A DNA stretch of 64,000 nucleotides from CAWIMX01 sp963837345 (GCA_963837345.1 CAWIMX010000002.1:768787-832786); one strand, 5' to 3'; positions 1 to 9,016 are shown, numbered from the stretch's first letter. The notes: generated by a model from the letters alone, not told the origin. Numbers and translations: made by a program.

Positions 1-237
1 AGCGGTCGCCGGCGGCAGTTGCAGCTGTTCCCACCATGTGCCGCCCGCCCCGGGCACGACGCGCGGGACAAAGCGCCGAGGATCGAGCCCGATGTCGAAC
101 GGCTGCGGCGCGTACAGCACGAACTGGTGCCCGGCGGCCCGAGAGCCGCCCGCCCACGCGGCCAGCAGGCCGTGCAGATACCGGCCCGCGCCGGTCGGAC
201 GGCCGGCGAGCTCTCGCGCGTCGACGCCGATGCGCAT
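1..237 (-). CDS. Glycosyltransferase, N-terminal part (cut by window edge)
   Basis: Only the first 79 codons are inside the window; the gene runs off the left edge. The reading frame starts at the ATG whose complement is at 235-237 and begins MRIGVDARELAGRPTGAGRY. That is the usual N-terminus of GT4 family (glycogen-phosphorylase fold) glycosyltransferases, with a glycine-rich nucleotide-sugar-side loop after the first strand. Its ATG shares one base with the TGA of the upstream glycosyltransferase gene (TGATG), so the two are translationally coupled and probably act in the same polysaccharide pathway. The sugar donor and acceptor cannot be read from this fragment. Confidence 0.75.
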   Translation of the reverse strand, partial: MRIGVDARELAGRPTGAGRYLHGLLAAWAGGSRAAGHQFVLYAPQPFDIGLDPRRFVPRVVPGAGGTWWEQLQLPPATA

Positions 238-1358
238 CAGCCGCGCCGCTCCCGCGCCTGTTTCCAGACGGCGTAGAGGGCGCGCGCGGTGTCGTGCCAC
301 CGATACGAGGAGGCGCGCATCTCGCCCTTGGCCGCACAGGCCGCCGCCAGGGCTTCGTCGTCGAGCAGCCGCGCCACCGCGCCGGCAATCGCTTCCCCAT
401 CCGGTTCGACGAGCAGGCCCGCATCGTCGACGAGCTCGGGAAGCGCGCCGCGATTGGCCGCGACGACGGGCACGCCGATCTTCATCGCTTCCAGCACCGG
501 AAGCCCGAAGCCCTCCTCGAAGGACGGCTGCACGAGAACCCGTGCCCCTTCGTAGAGCGCGCGCCGACGCTCGGGACGGACGTAGCCGACGGCGCGGACG
601 TGTCCCACGAGCGGCGCGCGCTCGATCCGCTCGAGCCACGGACGGGCGCCGTCCGTGGCCATGCCCGCCAGGACGAGGGCGGGGGGGCGGGGCGTACGCG
701 CCAGCAGGCGCTCATAGGCGTCGAGCAGCGCACCGACGTTCTTGCGGGGCTCGAGCGTACCGAAAAACAGCAGGTAGCCGTCGGCCTCCGGCATTCTGCG
801 TCGGGGGGGCCAGTCGGGCGCGCCCGGCGAACAGATCGCAATGCGGTCGCCGGGCACGTTGAGCAGGCGTTCGACCTGGCGAGCCGTGAAACGCGAGACG
901 GTGACGACGGCGTCGGCGCGCTGCGCGTGGGCGCGCGCCAGCACGGGATAGTCGCGTCGAATCTCGGCCCGGGTGCGTTCGGGGTGCGCGAGGAAGTCGA
1001 GGTCGTGGATCGTGACGACCTGTGCCGCGCGGCGGCTGGGCATCAGGAGCGGATGCATGGAATGCGCGACATCGTAACGGCCCGGGGCCAGCCATTCGAC
1101 GGGGGGCCATGACAGGCGGTGCCATGCCGCGTTCAAGACGCGGACCGGCACGCGGCGATCCACCGACCGGAGGCCGTCGAGCTCGGCATGCGGCTGCAGG
1201 CGATCGCGCCATGAGCTCGAGAAGATCGTCAGGTCGAGCGCGGATCCTCGGTCGGCCGGCGGGAACACCTCGAGGAGCGCTTTGACGAGTTCGTGTGTGT
1301 ATTCGCCGACGCCGCTCGGCGCCCGGAGGGCGGGGCGGTAGTCGAGGACGACGCGCAC
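237..1358 (-). CDS. GT4-family glycosyltransferase
   Basis: A 373-residue protein with a GTG start at 1358. The N-terminus (MRVVLDYRPALRAPSGVGEY) has the GT-B fold glycine-rich loop. The C-terminal half carries the retaining GT4 signature PSFEEGFGLPVLEA, which contains the E-x7-E pair that contacts the donor sugar, followed by a GALPE loop. Length and domain order fit mannosyl- or rhamnosyl-type cytoplasmic glycosyltransferases of cell-surface polysaccharide synthesis. It is coupled to a second glycosyltransferase downstream and diverges from ugd and galE, which supply UDP-sugars, so a role in exopolysaccharide or O-antigen assembly is inferred. The specific sugar is unknown. A TAACGT hexamer (1367-1372) lies 8 bases before the start codon. 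Confidence 0.85.
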   Translation of the reverse strand: MRVVLDYRPALRAPSGVGEYTHELVKALLEVFPPADRGSALDLTIFSSSWRDRLQPHAELDGLRSVDRRVPVRVLNAAWHRLSWPPVEWLAPGRYDVAHSMHPLLMPSRRAAQVVTIHDLDFLAHPERTRAEIRRDYPVLARAHAQRADAVVTVSRFTARQVERLLNVPGDRIAICSPGAPDWPPRRRMPEADGYLLFFGTLEPRKNVGALLDAYERLLARTPRPPALVLAGMATDGARPWLERIERAPLVGHVRAVGYVRPERRRALYEGARVLVQPSFEEGFGLPVLEAMKIGVPVVAANRGALPELVDDAGLLVEPDGEAIAGAVARLLDDEALAAACAAKGEMRASSYRWHDTARALYAVWKQARERRG

Positions 1359-1366
1359 GGCTCAGA

Positions 1367-1372
1367 ACGTTA
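1367..1372 (-). promoter_or_regulatory. Putative -10 box close to the glycosyltransferase start
   Basis: On the minus strand the hexamer TAACGT, preceded by TGC (extended -10-like TGCTAACGT), lies 8 bases before the GTG start at 1358. It fits the TANNNT pattern seen before several other genes in this window. No convincing -35 box was found. Confidence 0.3.
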
Positions 1373-1385
1373 GCACATCCGTCCC

Positions 1386-1414
1386 TTGTGTAAGTTGTTC
1401 ACAATCAGTATCTT
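1386..1414 (+). promoter_or_regulatory. Putative sigma-70 promoter of ugd, nearly leaderless
   Basis: TTGTGT (1386-1391) and TATCTT (1409-1414) are separated by exactly 17 bases. The ATG of ugd follows 8 bases after the -10 box, so the transcript would start within a few bases of the start codon and no Shine-Dalgarno sequence could be used. The surrounding 40 bases are AT-rich compared with the flanking genes. Confidence 0.45.
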
Positions 1415-1422
1415 CTTGGGAA

Positions 1423-2718
1423 ATGAAAATCGCCGTCGTCGGAACCGGGTACGTGGGGCTGGTGGTGGGCGCCTGTCTCGCCGAGAACGGGAACACCGTG
1501 GCCTGCGTCGACAAGGACGACGCGAAGATCGCGACGCTCAACGATGGACGGATGCCGATCTACGAGCCGGGTCTCGAGGAACTGGTTCGGCGCAACCGTA
1601 CCGAGGATCGACTGACGTTCACGACCGATCTCCCGTCGGCCGTCGGGGCGGCGGCCGTGGTGTTCATTGCGGTCGGCACGCCGCAGAACGAGGATGGGTC
1701 GGCCGACCTTCAGCACGTGCTCACCGTGGCGCGCGACATCGGGCGCGCCATGACCAAGTACACGGTCGTCGTCGACAAGAGCACCGTGCCGGTGGGCACT
1801 GCCGAGCGGGTCCGGGCCGTCATTGCCAGCGAGACCACCCAGGAGTTCAGCGTCGTCAGCAACCCGGAGTTCCTGAAGCAGGGCGCGGCGGTCGAGGATT
1901 TCCTGAAGCCGGATCGAGTGGTGATCGGTGCGCCCGACCAGCGCGCCGGGGCGGTGATGCAGGAGCTGTACCGGCCGTTCACTCGAACCGGCGCGCCGAT
2001 CATGACGATGGACACGGCGAGCGCGGAGCTGTGCAAGTACGCCGCGAACGCCCTTCTCGCCTCGCGGATCTCCTTCATGAACGAGATCGCGAACCTCTGC
2101 GAGCTCGTCGGCGCCGACGTCGACCAGGTGCGGCGCGCCATCGGCGCCGATCGGCGCATCGGCAAGTCGTTTCTGTTTCCCGGCGTCGGCTATGGCGGAA
2201 GCTGCTTCCCGAAGGACGTGAAGGCGCTGATCCGATCGGCGGCCGACCACGGCTATCGGTTCCAGACGCTCGAAGCCGTCGAGGCGGTCAACGCCGCGCA
2301 GAAGGAGCGCCTCGTCGACAAGATGCGGGAGCACTTCGGGTCGCTCGAGGGGCGCACGATTGCGCTGTGGGGCCTCGCGTTCAAGCCGCGAACCGACGAT
2401 ATGCGGGAAGCCCCCGCGCGGACGATCGTCGATCGACTCCTCGCGGAAGGCGCCCGGGTGCGGGCCTTCGACCCGCAGGCGGGCCACGCGGCGCGACGGA
2501 TCTTCGGCGACCGCGTGGCGATCTGCGAGCGGAGCTACGACGCGCTCGCGGGCGCCGACGCCCTCGCGATCATCACGGAATGGAACGAGTTCCGGGAGCC
2601 CGACTTCGGGCGCATCCGCGCGCAGCTCAAGGCGCCGGTGGTGTTCGACGGCCGCAACATCTACTCCCCCGAGCAGATGAAGGCGCTCGGGTTCAGGTAT
2701 TTCTCCATTGGGCGCTGA
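1423..2718 (+). CDS. ugd: UDP-glucose 6-dehydrogenase
   Basis: A 431-residue NAD-dependent dehydrogenase that oxidises UDP-glucose to UDP-glucuronate, a precursor of acidic polysaccharides. The N-terminal Rossmann motif VGTGYVGLVVG is at residues 6-16. The catalytic cysteine lies in GYGGSCFPKD near residue 260, the family hallmark, and a C-terminal UDP-binding domain follows (GLAFKPRTDDMREAP). Length is typical for bacterial Ugd/TuaD. The next gene, galE, starts inside its last codons, so the two form an operon that makes activated sugars for the neighbouring glycosyltransferases. The gene is intact. Confidence 0.95.
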   Translation: MKIAVVGTGYVGLVVGACLAENGNTVACVDKDDAKIATLNDGRMPIYEPGLEELVRRNRTEDRLTFTTDLPSAVGAAAVVFIAVGTPQNEDGSADLQHVLTVARDIGRAMTKYTVVVDKSTVPVGTAERVRAVIASETTQEFSVVSNPEFLKQGAAVEDFLKPDRVVIGAPDQRAGAVMQELYRPFTRTGAPIMTMDTASAELCKYAANALLASRISFMNEIANLCELVGADVDQVRRAIGADRRIGKSFLFPGVGYGGSCFPKDVKALIRSAADHGYRFQTLEAVEAVNAAQKERLVDKMREHFGSLEGRTIALWGLAFKPRTDDMREAPARTIVDRLLAEGARVRAFDPQAGHAARRIFGDRVAICERSYDALAGADALAIITEWNEFREPDFGRIRAQLKAPVVFDGRNIYSPEQMKALGFRYFSIGR

Positions 2719-3703
2719 GCCGCGGCGGGTCCTCGTGACCGGCGGCGCCGGGTACATCGGCAGCCACACTGCGAAGGGCTTGAGCCGGGCGGGGTACGAG
2801 GTCGTCGTCTTCGATAACCTGTCGGCCGGCCACCGGGAGGCCGTGCGCTGGGGGCCGCTCATCGAAGGCGACATCGCCGACGTCTCGGCCGTGCGCGCCG
2901 TCTTGCGGCGCTACCCGGTATCCGGCGTCCTGCACTTCGCCGCCCTGCTCGACGTGGGCGAATCGGTGCGCGAGCCAATCCGCTACTACCGCAACAACGT
3001 CGTCGGCGCCCTCGGCGTGCTCGAAGCCATGGCGGCCGAGGGCGTCAAGCGGTTCGTGTTTTCGTCGACGTGCGCGACCTACGGCGAGGCCGGCGACGCG
3101 CCAATCGAGGAATCCCACCTGCAGCGGCCCATCAACAGCTACGGTGACACGAAGCTCGCGGTGGAGCGGGCGCTGCCGCACCTCGAGCGGGCGGCGGGGA
3201 TCCGGTCGGTGAGCCTCCGCTACTTCAACGCCGCTGGCGCGGATCCCGACGGCGAGATCGGCGAAGATCACCGGCCCGAGATTCACCTGATTCCGCGCGC
3301 GCTCGATGCGGCGGCGAACGGGACCCGTCTCGACGTGTTCGGCGACGACTACGCGACGCCCGACGGCACCTGCGTCCGCGACTTCGTCCACGTCACCAAT
3401 CTCGCCGATGCGCACGTGCGGGCGTTCGAGGCGCTCGAGACGCTGACGGCGCCCGCCTACAACCTCGGCACGGGCCGGCCGTACTCGGTGCGCGAAGTCA
3501 TCACGGCCGTCGAGCGCACGACCGGCCGCCGCGTCCCCTGGCGCGTGGGCCCCCGCCGATCGGGCGATCCCGCCGTGCTCTGCGCCGCGCCGGCCAGCGT
3601 CCGCCGCGATCTCGGCTGGACGCCGGTCCATTCCGACCTGGACACGATCATCGGGACGGCCTGGCAGTGGCGACAGGCGCACCCGGGGGGGTACGGGAGC
3701 TGA
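2708..3703 (+). CDS. galE: UDP-glucose 4-epimerase
   Basis: A 331-residue extended short-chain dehydrogenase that interconverts UDP-glucose and UDP-galactose. It has the NAD-binding GGAGYIGSH motif near the N-terminus, the catalytic Ser/Thr in FSSTCATYG, the SYGDTK motif (YxxxK) near residue 144, and the substrate-loop sequence LRYFNAAGADPDG characteristic of GalE. Reading starts at a TTG (2708) overlapping the last 11 bases of ugd. No ATG is available, and the next GTG (2735) would cut into the first strand, so the TTG start is preferred. It is coupled to ugd and followed 13 bases later by an exporter gene. Confidence 0.93.
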   Translation: MGAEPRRVLVTGGAGYIGSHTAKGLSRAGYEVVVFDNLSAGHREAVRWGPLIEGDIADVSAVRAVLRRYPVSGVLHFAALLDVGESVREPIRYYRNNVVGALGVLEAMAAEGVKRFVFSSTCATYGEAGDAPIEESHLQRPINSYGDTKLAVERALPHLERAAGIRSVSLRYFNAAGADPDGEIGEDHRPEIHLIPRALDAAANGTRLDVFGDDYATPDGTCVRDFVHVTNLADAHVRAFEALETLTAPAYNLGTGRPYSVREVITAVERTTGRRVPWRVGPRRSGDPAVLCAAPASVRRDLGWTPVHSDLDTIIGTAWQWRQAHPGGYGS

Positions 3704-3716
3704 CGATGAGGCGGGT

Positions 3717-5471
3717 GTGACGGGGCCGCTCCGGCGACTCTTTCGCTCGGCCCGGCCATACCGGGTCCGCCTTGGGTGGGCCGTGGCCGCGATGCTGCTC
3801 TATGCCGCGGCCTCGGCGGGCCTGGCGGCGCTGATTCGCCCCATTCTCGACAGCGTCCTGCCGAGCCAGCAGCGCCTCACGCAGACGGCGTGGGCGATCG
3901 TGGGCCTGTACGTGCTCAAGGGCGGCGGGTCCTACATCTCCTCGTACCTCATGGCCGATGTCGGCCAGCGCGTCGTGATGGACGTGCGCAACGCGTTGTT
4001 CCGTCACATCCTGGGGCAGTCGGCCGGCTTCTTCGCGCAGCGCACGACCGGCCAGCTGATGTCGCGCATCACGAACGACGTCGGCCAGGTGCAGCAGGCG
4101 GTGTCGGAAACCGCCGGCGACCTGGCACGCGAGTCGCTCGCCATCGTCGGCCTGGCGGCGCTGCTGTTCTACTACGATCCCCGGCTGGCCATTCTCTGCA
4201 TGACCGGCGCGCCGCTGGTGGTGTATCCCCTGGTGCGGCTGGGGCAGCGGGTGCGGCGGACCACGCGCCGCAGCCAGGAGGCGCTCGAAACGATTTCGCA
4301 CATCAGCGCCGAGGCGTTCACGGGACACCGCATCGTGAAGGCATTCGGCTGCGAGGCGCAGGAGGGCGCGAAATTCGCCGGCGCGGGGTGGCAGCTCTAT
4401 CGCACGAACATGAAAGTGACGGCGGCGCTGGCCAGTCTGCCGCCGTTCATGGAAGTCCTGGGCGGGATCGGCATGGCGCTGGCCATCTGGTACGGCAGCG
4501 CGCAGATTGCGTCGGGACGGCTGACGACCGGCGAATTCACGTCGTTCGTGGCGGCGCTGCTGATGATGTACGGGCCGGCCAAGAAGCTCAGCCGGGTGAA
4601 TGCGAACTTCCAGCAGACCATCGCCGCGGCCGAGCGGATTTTCGGGATGCTCGATACCCACACCGAGGTGCGCGAGCGCCCCGGCGCGGCTCCGCTGGCG
4701 CCGTTCTGCCGTGCCATCGAGTTCCGCGACGTGGCCTTCGGCTACGAGGACAACGCGCCCAGAATCCTGCGCGACGTGTCCTTCAGCGTGGCCGCGGGGC
4801 AGATGGTGGCCATCGTCGGCCGAAGCGGCGCCGGAAAGACGACGCTCGTGAATCTGCTGCCGCGGTTTTACGACGTGAGCGCCGGGCGCATTCTCATCGA
4901 CGGCGTGGACATTCGCGACGTCACGCTGACCTCGCTGCGCCGGCAGGTGGGCATCGTCACGCAGGATACGGTGCTCTTCGACGACACGATCGCGCGGAAC
5001 ATCGCCTACGGCACGCCGGACGCGCCGCGGGACGCGATCGAAGCGGCGGCCCGCGCCGCGCACGCGCACGAGTTCATCGCCGCAAGCCCGCGCGGATACG
5101 ATACGGCGATCGGCGAGCGGGGCCAGCGGCTGTCGGGCGGCCAGCGCCAGCGCCTCGCCATCGCACGGGCGCTCTTGAAGGACGCGCCGATTCTGGTGCT
5201 CGACGAGGCCACGTCCGCGCTCGACGCCGAGTCGGAGCTGCTCGTGCAGGAAGCGCTTGCGACGCTGATGCTGAACCGGACATCGTTCGTGATCGCGCAC
5301 CGGCTGTCCACGATCCGGCGGGCCGACGCGATCATCGTGCTCGAGCGCGGACGCGTCGTCGAAACCGGCCGCCATGACGAGCTGCTCGCCCGCGGGGGGG
5401 TGTACGCGTCGCTCTATCAGCTGCAGCTGCTCGAGGGCCGCAAGGCGGAGCGCCGGATGGTGCCGTCGTGA
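3717..5471 (+). CDS. MsbA-type ABC exporter (fused permease-ATPase)
   Basis: A 584-residue half-transporter with an N-terminal six-helix membrane domain (residues about 15-300) and a C-terminal ATPase. The ATPase has Walker A GRSGAGKTT, signature LSGGQRQR, Walker B ILVLDEATSALD and the H-loop VIAHRLST. Family members flip lipids, lipid A core or lipid-linked glycans across the inner membrane as homodimers. Its position directly after ugd and galE suggests that it exports a lipid-linked sugar, but lipid A itself is equally possible. The start is the GTG at 3717. It overlaps the yicC start by four bases (GTGA). Confidence 0.9.
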   Translation: MTGPLRRLFRSARPYRVRLGWAVAAMLLYAAASAGLAALIRPILDSVLPSQQRLTQTAWAIVGLYVLKGGGSYISSYLMADVGQRVVMDVRNALFRHILGQSAGFFAQRTTGQLMSRITNDVGQVQQAVSETAGDLARESLAIVGLAALLFYYDPRLAILCMTGAPLVVYPLVRLGQRVRRTTRRSQEALETISHISAEAFTGHRIVKAFGCEAQEGAKFAGAGWQLYRTNMKVTAALASLPPFMEVLGGIGMALAIWYGSAQIASGRLTTGEFTSFVAALLMMYGPAKKLSRVNANFQQTIAAAERIFGMLDTHTEVRERPGAAPLAPFCRAIEFRDVAFGYEDNAPRILRDVSFSVAAGQMVAIVGRSGAGKTTLVNLLPRFYDVSAGRILIDGVDIRDVTLTSLRRQVGIVTQDTVLFDDTIARNIAYGTPDAPRDAIEAAARAAHAHEFIAASPRGYDTAIGERGQRLSGGQRQRLAIARALLKDAPILVLDEATSALDAESELLVQEALATLMLNRTSFVIAHRLSTIRRADAIIVLERGRVVETGRHDELLARGGVYASLYQLQLLEGRKAERRMVPS

Positions 5472-6361
5472 TCAAGTCGATGACCGGATTTGCCGCCGTC
5501 ACCCACGACGACGAGGGATCGAGCATCGCGGTGACGATTCGCGCGCTCAACCATCGCCACCTCGACCTGCAGCTGCGCCTGCCCTCGACCGCGGCCGCGC
5601 TCGAAGCCGACGTGCGCGCGCTGGTCGCCCGGCGGGCGGCGCGGGGACGCGTGGAGGTCAGCGTGGGCATCCAGACGCGCCAGACGACCGAATACGAGGT
5701 CGAGATCAACGAGCCCCTCTGTGAGGCCCTGTCGGCGGCGATCGAGACGGCGCGGGCGCGCGGCCTGGTGACGGGGCCGCTCGCGCCAGGCGACTTGCTC
5801 CGGGTGCCGCAGGCGATTGCGATCCGCGAGCACGCGGCGGCGGCCGACGACGCCGCCGACGACGCGATGGCGCGCCGCGTCCTGGCGGCCGTCAATCAGG
5901 CGCTCGTCGAGCTGGACGGCATGCGGACGCGCGAGGGGGCCCACCTCGGTCGCGATCTCGAGGCGCGCCGCACCCTGGTGGCGGATCTGGTGGAGCGGAT
6001 CGGCCTGGCGGCGGAGGCGGGGCGCGCGGGCGTCGAGGCACGGCTGGCCGAGCGCGTGCGCGACATCCGGCGGACGATCGACGCCGACGAAGCCTCCGTC
6101 GCCCAGGAAATCGTGCGCGTGGCGGCGCGATCCGACATCAGCGAGGAGCTGGCGCGGTTTCGCGGCCACGTGGCCCACTGGGCGGCCATCGTGGAGAGCC
6201 CGGAGCCGTGCGGCCGGAAGCTCGATTTCCTCCTGCAGGAGATGAACCGCGAGGTCAACACGATGGGCTCGAAGGCGGACGGGCTCCGGGTGTCGGAGCT
6301 CGTGATCGCGGCGAAGGCCGAGCTCGAGAAGATGCGCGAGCAGATTCAGAATGTCGAGTGA
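5468..6361 (+). CDS. yicC: YicC family endoribonuclease-like protein
   Basis: A 297-residue protein beginning MIKSMTGF, the strongly conserved YicC N-terminus (YicC_N domain), and ending with the conserved MNREVNTMGSKA segment of the DUF1732 domain near residue 260. YicC proteins are conserved RNases in bacteria and in many genomes lie next to gmk and rpoZ, as here. The GTG start overlaps the stop codon of the upstream ABC transporter, and the end overlaps gmk by 11 bases, so it is part of a long plus-strand operon. The gene is intact. Confidence 0.93.
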   Translation: MIKSMTGFAAVTHDDEGSSIAVTIRALNHRHLDLQLRLPSTAAALEADVRALVARRAARGRVEVSVGIQTRQTTEYEVEINEPLCEALSAAIETARARGLVTGPLAPGDLLRVPQAIAIREHAAAADDAADDAMARRVLAAVNQALVELDGMRTREGAHLGRDLEARRTLVADLVERIGLAAEAGRAGVEARLAERVRDIRRTIDADEASVAQEIVRVAARSDISEELARFRGHVAHWAAIVESPEPCGRKLDFLLQEMNREVNTMGSKADGLRVSELVIAAKAELEKMREQIQNVE

Positions 6362-6970
6362 CCGGCGGGGCCTGCTGTTCATCGTGTCGGCCCCCTCGGG
6401 CACCGGCAAGACCACGCTCGTCGACCGCCTCGTCGACTGCGTGCCGGGTCTGAGCGTGTCGCGCTCCTACACGTCGCGGGCGGCGCGCGCCGGAGAAGTC
6501 GATGGCGTGGACTATAATTTTGTGTCCCGCGAGCGCTTCGAGGCGATGGTGGCCGCCCACGAGTTTCTGGAATGGGCGGACGTGTTCGGCAACTTGTACG
6601 GGACCTCGGCGATCGACATCGAGCGGCTGCTCGCAAGCGGACGCGACGGCGTGCTGGTGATCGACGTCCAGGGCGCCCGGCAGGTGCGCCGTCGCACGAC
6701 GCGCGCCACGGCCATCTTCGTGATGCCGCCGTCGCTCGCGATCCTCGAAGCGCGGCTGCGCGGGCGCAGCAAGGACAGTGAAGAGGCGATCCAGCGACGG
6801 CTCGACGTGGCGCGCGAGGAAGTCGAGGCCTATCGGGAGTACAGTGCGTGGTGGTGAACGATCAGGTCGACGCCGCCGTCGATCGCCTGCGCAGCATCGT
6901 CGTGGCCGAGCGGACCAAGCTGCGACACATGGCCGACGAGGCGGAGCGGATTGTGAGGAGTTTTCGATGA
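6351..6970 (+). CDS. gmk: Guanylate kinase, with a frameshift near 6,849
   Basis: Guanylate kinase converts GMP to GDP and is essential. The first 166 residues match the family: P-loop SAPSGTGKTT near residue 15, SYTSRAARAGEVDGVDYNFV (GMP-binding) and the lid region with GRSKDSEE. The frame then breaks in gagtacagtgcgtggtggtga and stops at 6857. Shifting by one base after 6848 restores the normal C-terminus (VVVNDQVDAAVDRLRSIVVA and on) up to a TGA at 6968-6970, which overlaps the ATG of rpoZ. The restored protein has the usual length of about 205 residues. A missing base in the assembly is more likely than a real lesion in an essential gene. Confidence 0.9.
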
Positions 6971-7146
6971 TCGACCGCAGCAAAGTGACGAATACGTTCG
7001 AGTTCGTGGTGACCGCCGGCGCCCGGGCGCGCCAGCTGCTCAACGGATCCACGCCGCGTGTACCGGTGGACGAACACAAGAAGACCACCGTCGCCCAGCA
7101 GGAAGTGCTGACCCGCGCCGTCGAGAAGGTCGTCGAGGAAGACTGA
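6967..7146 (+). CDS. rpoZ: RNA polymerase omega subunit
   Basis: A 59-residue protein (MIDRSKVTNTFEFVVTAGAR at the start) resembling RpoZ. The conserved N-terminal segment that docks on beta-prime is present, with the pattern FEFVVTAGARARQLL followed by PRV and the helix QEVLTRAVEKV. It is shorter than the roughly 90-residue E. coli protein, but short omega subunits are normal outside Gammaproteobacteria. Its ATG overlaps the restored stop codon of gmk (ATGA), and coaBC follows after six bases. The order gmk-rpoZ-coaBC is a widespread arrangement and supports the call. Confidence 0.88.
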   Translation: MIDRSKVTNTFEFVVTAGARARQLLNGSTPRVPVDEHKKTTVAQQEVLTRAVEKVVEED

Positions 7147-7152
7147 CGCGCC

Positions 7153-8367
7153 ATGCTGATCGCCCTCGGCGTGACCGGCGGGATCGGCGCCTACAAGGCG
7201 GTGGAGGTGGCGCGCGGTCTGCAGAAGCGCGGCCACGAGGTCGCCGCCGTGATGACGGCCGCCGCCACGCGGTTCGTGGGCCCGCTCACGTTCGAGGCGA
7301 TTACCCGGCGCCGCGTCATCACCGATCAGTTCGAGGCCGGTGCCAACGCCGATATCGAACACATCGCGATCGCCTCGACGATCGACCTGCTGGTCGTGGC
7401 GCCTGCCACGGCCAACGCTCTTGCCAAGATGGCGACGGGGATCGCCGACGACTTCCTGTCGACGCTCTACATCGCCACCACGGCCCCCGTGCTGGTCGCG
7501 CCCGCCATGAACACGCAGATGTTCGCGCATCCGGCCGTCCGGCGGAACCTCGACGTTCTGGCCGCGCGCGGCGTGCGCTTCGTCGAGCCCGGCGAGGGGT
7601 ATCTGGCGTGCGGATGGATCGGCAAGGGCCGGCTGGCCGAGCCCGAGGACATCGTCGCGGCGGCCGAGGCGATCCTCAGGCCGGCTGGGCCGCTGCGCGG
7701 CCGGGCGCTCGTCGTCACGGCCGGACCGACCTACGAAGACCTCGACCCGGTGCGCTACCTGGGCAACCGGTCGTCCGGGCGCATGGGCTTCGCCATCGCG
7801 GCCGAAGCCGGCCGCCGGGGCGCCGTGGTGACGCTGGTAGCGGGGCCGACGGCCGTCGAGCCGCCGCCGGTGGCCGAGATCGTTCGCGTCCGGACCGCGG
7901 CGGACATGCACGCGGCGGTGATGGCTCGCGCCGAGCGCGCCGACGTGATCGTGATGGCGGCCGCGGTGGCCGACTACGCGCCGGTCGAGCCTGCGCCGCA
8001 GAAAGTGCCGAAAGGCGCCGAGCGCCTGACGATCGCCCTGCGGCGCACGCCGGACATTCTGGCCGAGCTCGGCGCGCGGCGCGCGGCCTCGGGCGCTGGC
8101 CCGCTGCTCGTGGGTTTCGCCGCCGAAACCGAGCGCCTCATCGAACGCGCCACCGAGAAGCGATCGACGAAGCGCGTCAATCTCATCGTGGCCAACGACG
8201 TGTCGCGCGCTGATGCCGGCTTCGGCGTCGACACGAACGCCGTCACCATCGTCGGCCCCGAGGGGCCGATCGACGTGCCGCGCCAGAGCAAGTCGGGGAT
8301 TGCGGTGGCGATTCTGGACCGCGTGGAGGGACTGCTCGAGGGCCATGGATCGCGACAGCCTCGCTGA
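7153..8367 (+). CDS. coaBC: Bifunctional phosphopantothenoylcysteine decarboxylase/synthetase
   Basis: A 404-residue fused enzyme for two steps of coenzyme A synthesis. The N-terminal CoaC flavoprotein domain (residues 1-180) has GVTGGIGAYKA for FMN, the substrate motif PAMNTQMF and the active-site cysteine in LACGWIGKGRL. The C-terminal CoaB domain (about 185-400) has the nucleotide-binding TAGPTYEDLDPVR, NRSSGRMGFA, and the AAAVADY plus QKVPKG lysine motifs. Length and domain order are standard. It overlaps the following uracil-DNA glycosylase gene by 23 bases. Confidence 0.95.
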   Translation: MLIALGVTGGIGAYKAVEVARGLQKRGHEVAAVMTAAATRFVGPLTFEAITRRRVITDQFEAGANADIEHIAIASTIDLLVVAPATANALAKMATGIADDFLSTLYIATTAPVLVAPAMNTQMFAHPAVRRNLDVLAARGVRFVEPGEGYLACGWIGKGRLAEPEDIVAAAEAILRPAGPLRGRALVVTAGPTYEDLDPVRYLGNRSSGRMGFAIAAEAGRRGAVVTLVAGPTAVEPPPVAEIVRVRTAADMHAAVMARAERADVIVMAAAVADYAPVEPAPQKVPKGAERLTIALRRTPDILAELGARRAASGAGPLLVGFAAETERLIERATEKRSTKRVNLIVANDVSRADAGFGVDTNAVTIVGPEGPIDVPRQSKSGIAVAILDRVEGLLEGHGSRQPR

Positions 8368-9016
8368 TCACCTCCGCTTTGCGGAATCGCTCGGTGTGGC
8401 CGGCGCGAGCCGGGATCCGGTCTGGCGCTCCCGCCCCGCGGACGGGCAGACCCTTCGGAACCCGTCGAACCCTCTGGGGGCGATCCGCTCCGAGATCGGG
8501 GAGTGCACCCGCTGCAAGCTGCACCAGCTCGGACGCCGGCAGATCGTGTTCGGCGTCGGACGCCCGGACGCGGATCTCATGTTCGTCGGGGAAGCGCCCG
8601 GGCAGGACGAAGACGTCCAGGGGATTCCCTTCGTCGGCCGGGCGGGGCAGCTGCTCACGAAGATCATCGAGGCCATCGACCTCACGCGCGATGAGGTGTA
8701 CATCGCCAATGTCATCAAGTGCCGGCCGCCCCAGAATCGCAATCCAGAGCCCGACGAGGTGGAGACGTGCCGCCCCTTCCTCTTCGCGCAGATCGACGCC
8801 ATCCGGCCGAAAGTGATCGTGGCGCTCGGGAAATTCGCGGCGCAGACGCTCCTCGAGACCCAGGATCCGATTTCGCGGCTGCGCGGCCGGGTGTACGACT
8901 ACCGGGGCGCCAAGCTCGTTCCCACGTTCCATCCGGCCTACCTGCTCCGCAATCCCGCATCGAAGCGCGAAGTCTGGGAGGACATGAAGAAGGTGCGCAG
9001 CCTGCTGGCGCCGTAG
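8345..9016 (+). CDS. Type 4 uracil-DNA glycosylase (4Fe-4S)
   Basis: A 223-residue DNA repair enzyme that removes uracil from DNA. The four cluster cysteines are visible as CTRC near residues 55-58 and in KCRPPQNRNPEPDEVETC. Motif A reads GEAPGQDEDVQGIPFVGRAG and motif B reads HPAYLLRNP. The start is the ATG at 8345, inside the end of coaBC. The N-terminal 50 residues before the first cysteine are not conserved and contain the short peptide NPSNP, encoded by two degenerate copies of the 9-base repeat found at the priA start (about 8458-8475). The enzyme core is intact. Confidence 0.92.
   Translation: MDRDSLADHLRFAESLGVAGASRDPVWRSRPADGQTLRNPSNPLGAIRSEIGECTRCKLHQLGRRQIVFGVGRPDADLMFVGEAPGQDEDVQGIPFVGRAGQLLTKIIEAIDLTRDEVYIANVIKCRPPQNRNPEPDEVETCRPFLFAQIDAIRPKVIVALGKFAAQTLLETQDPISRLRGRVYDYRGAKLVPTFHPAYLLRNPASKREVWEDMKKVRSLLAP

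Noticed and set aside
1405..2874. 489-residue minus-strand frame opposite ugd
   Set aside because: It is antisense to a clearly coding gene and has shadow-frame composition. No family features were found.
6840..6860. Programmed ribosomal frameshift in gmk
   Set aside because: No X-XXY-YYZ slippery site or downstream pseudoknot is visible, and the family is not known to use frameshifting.
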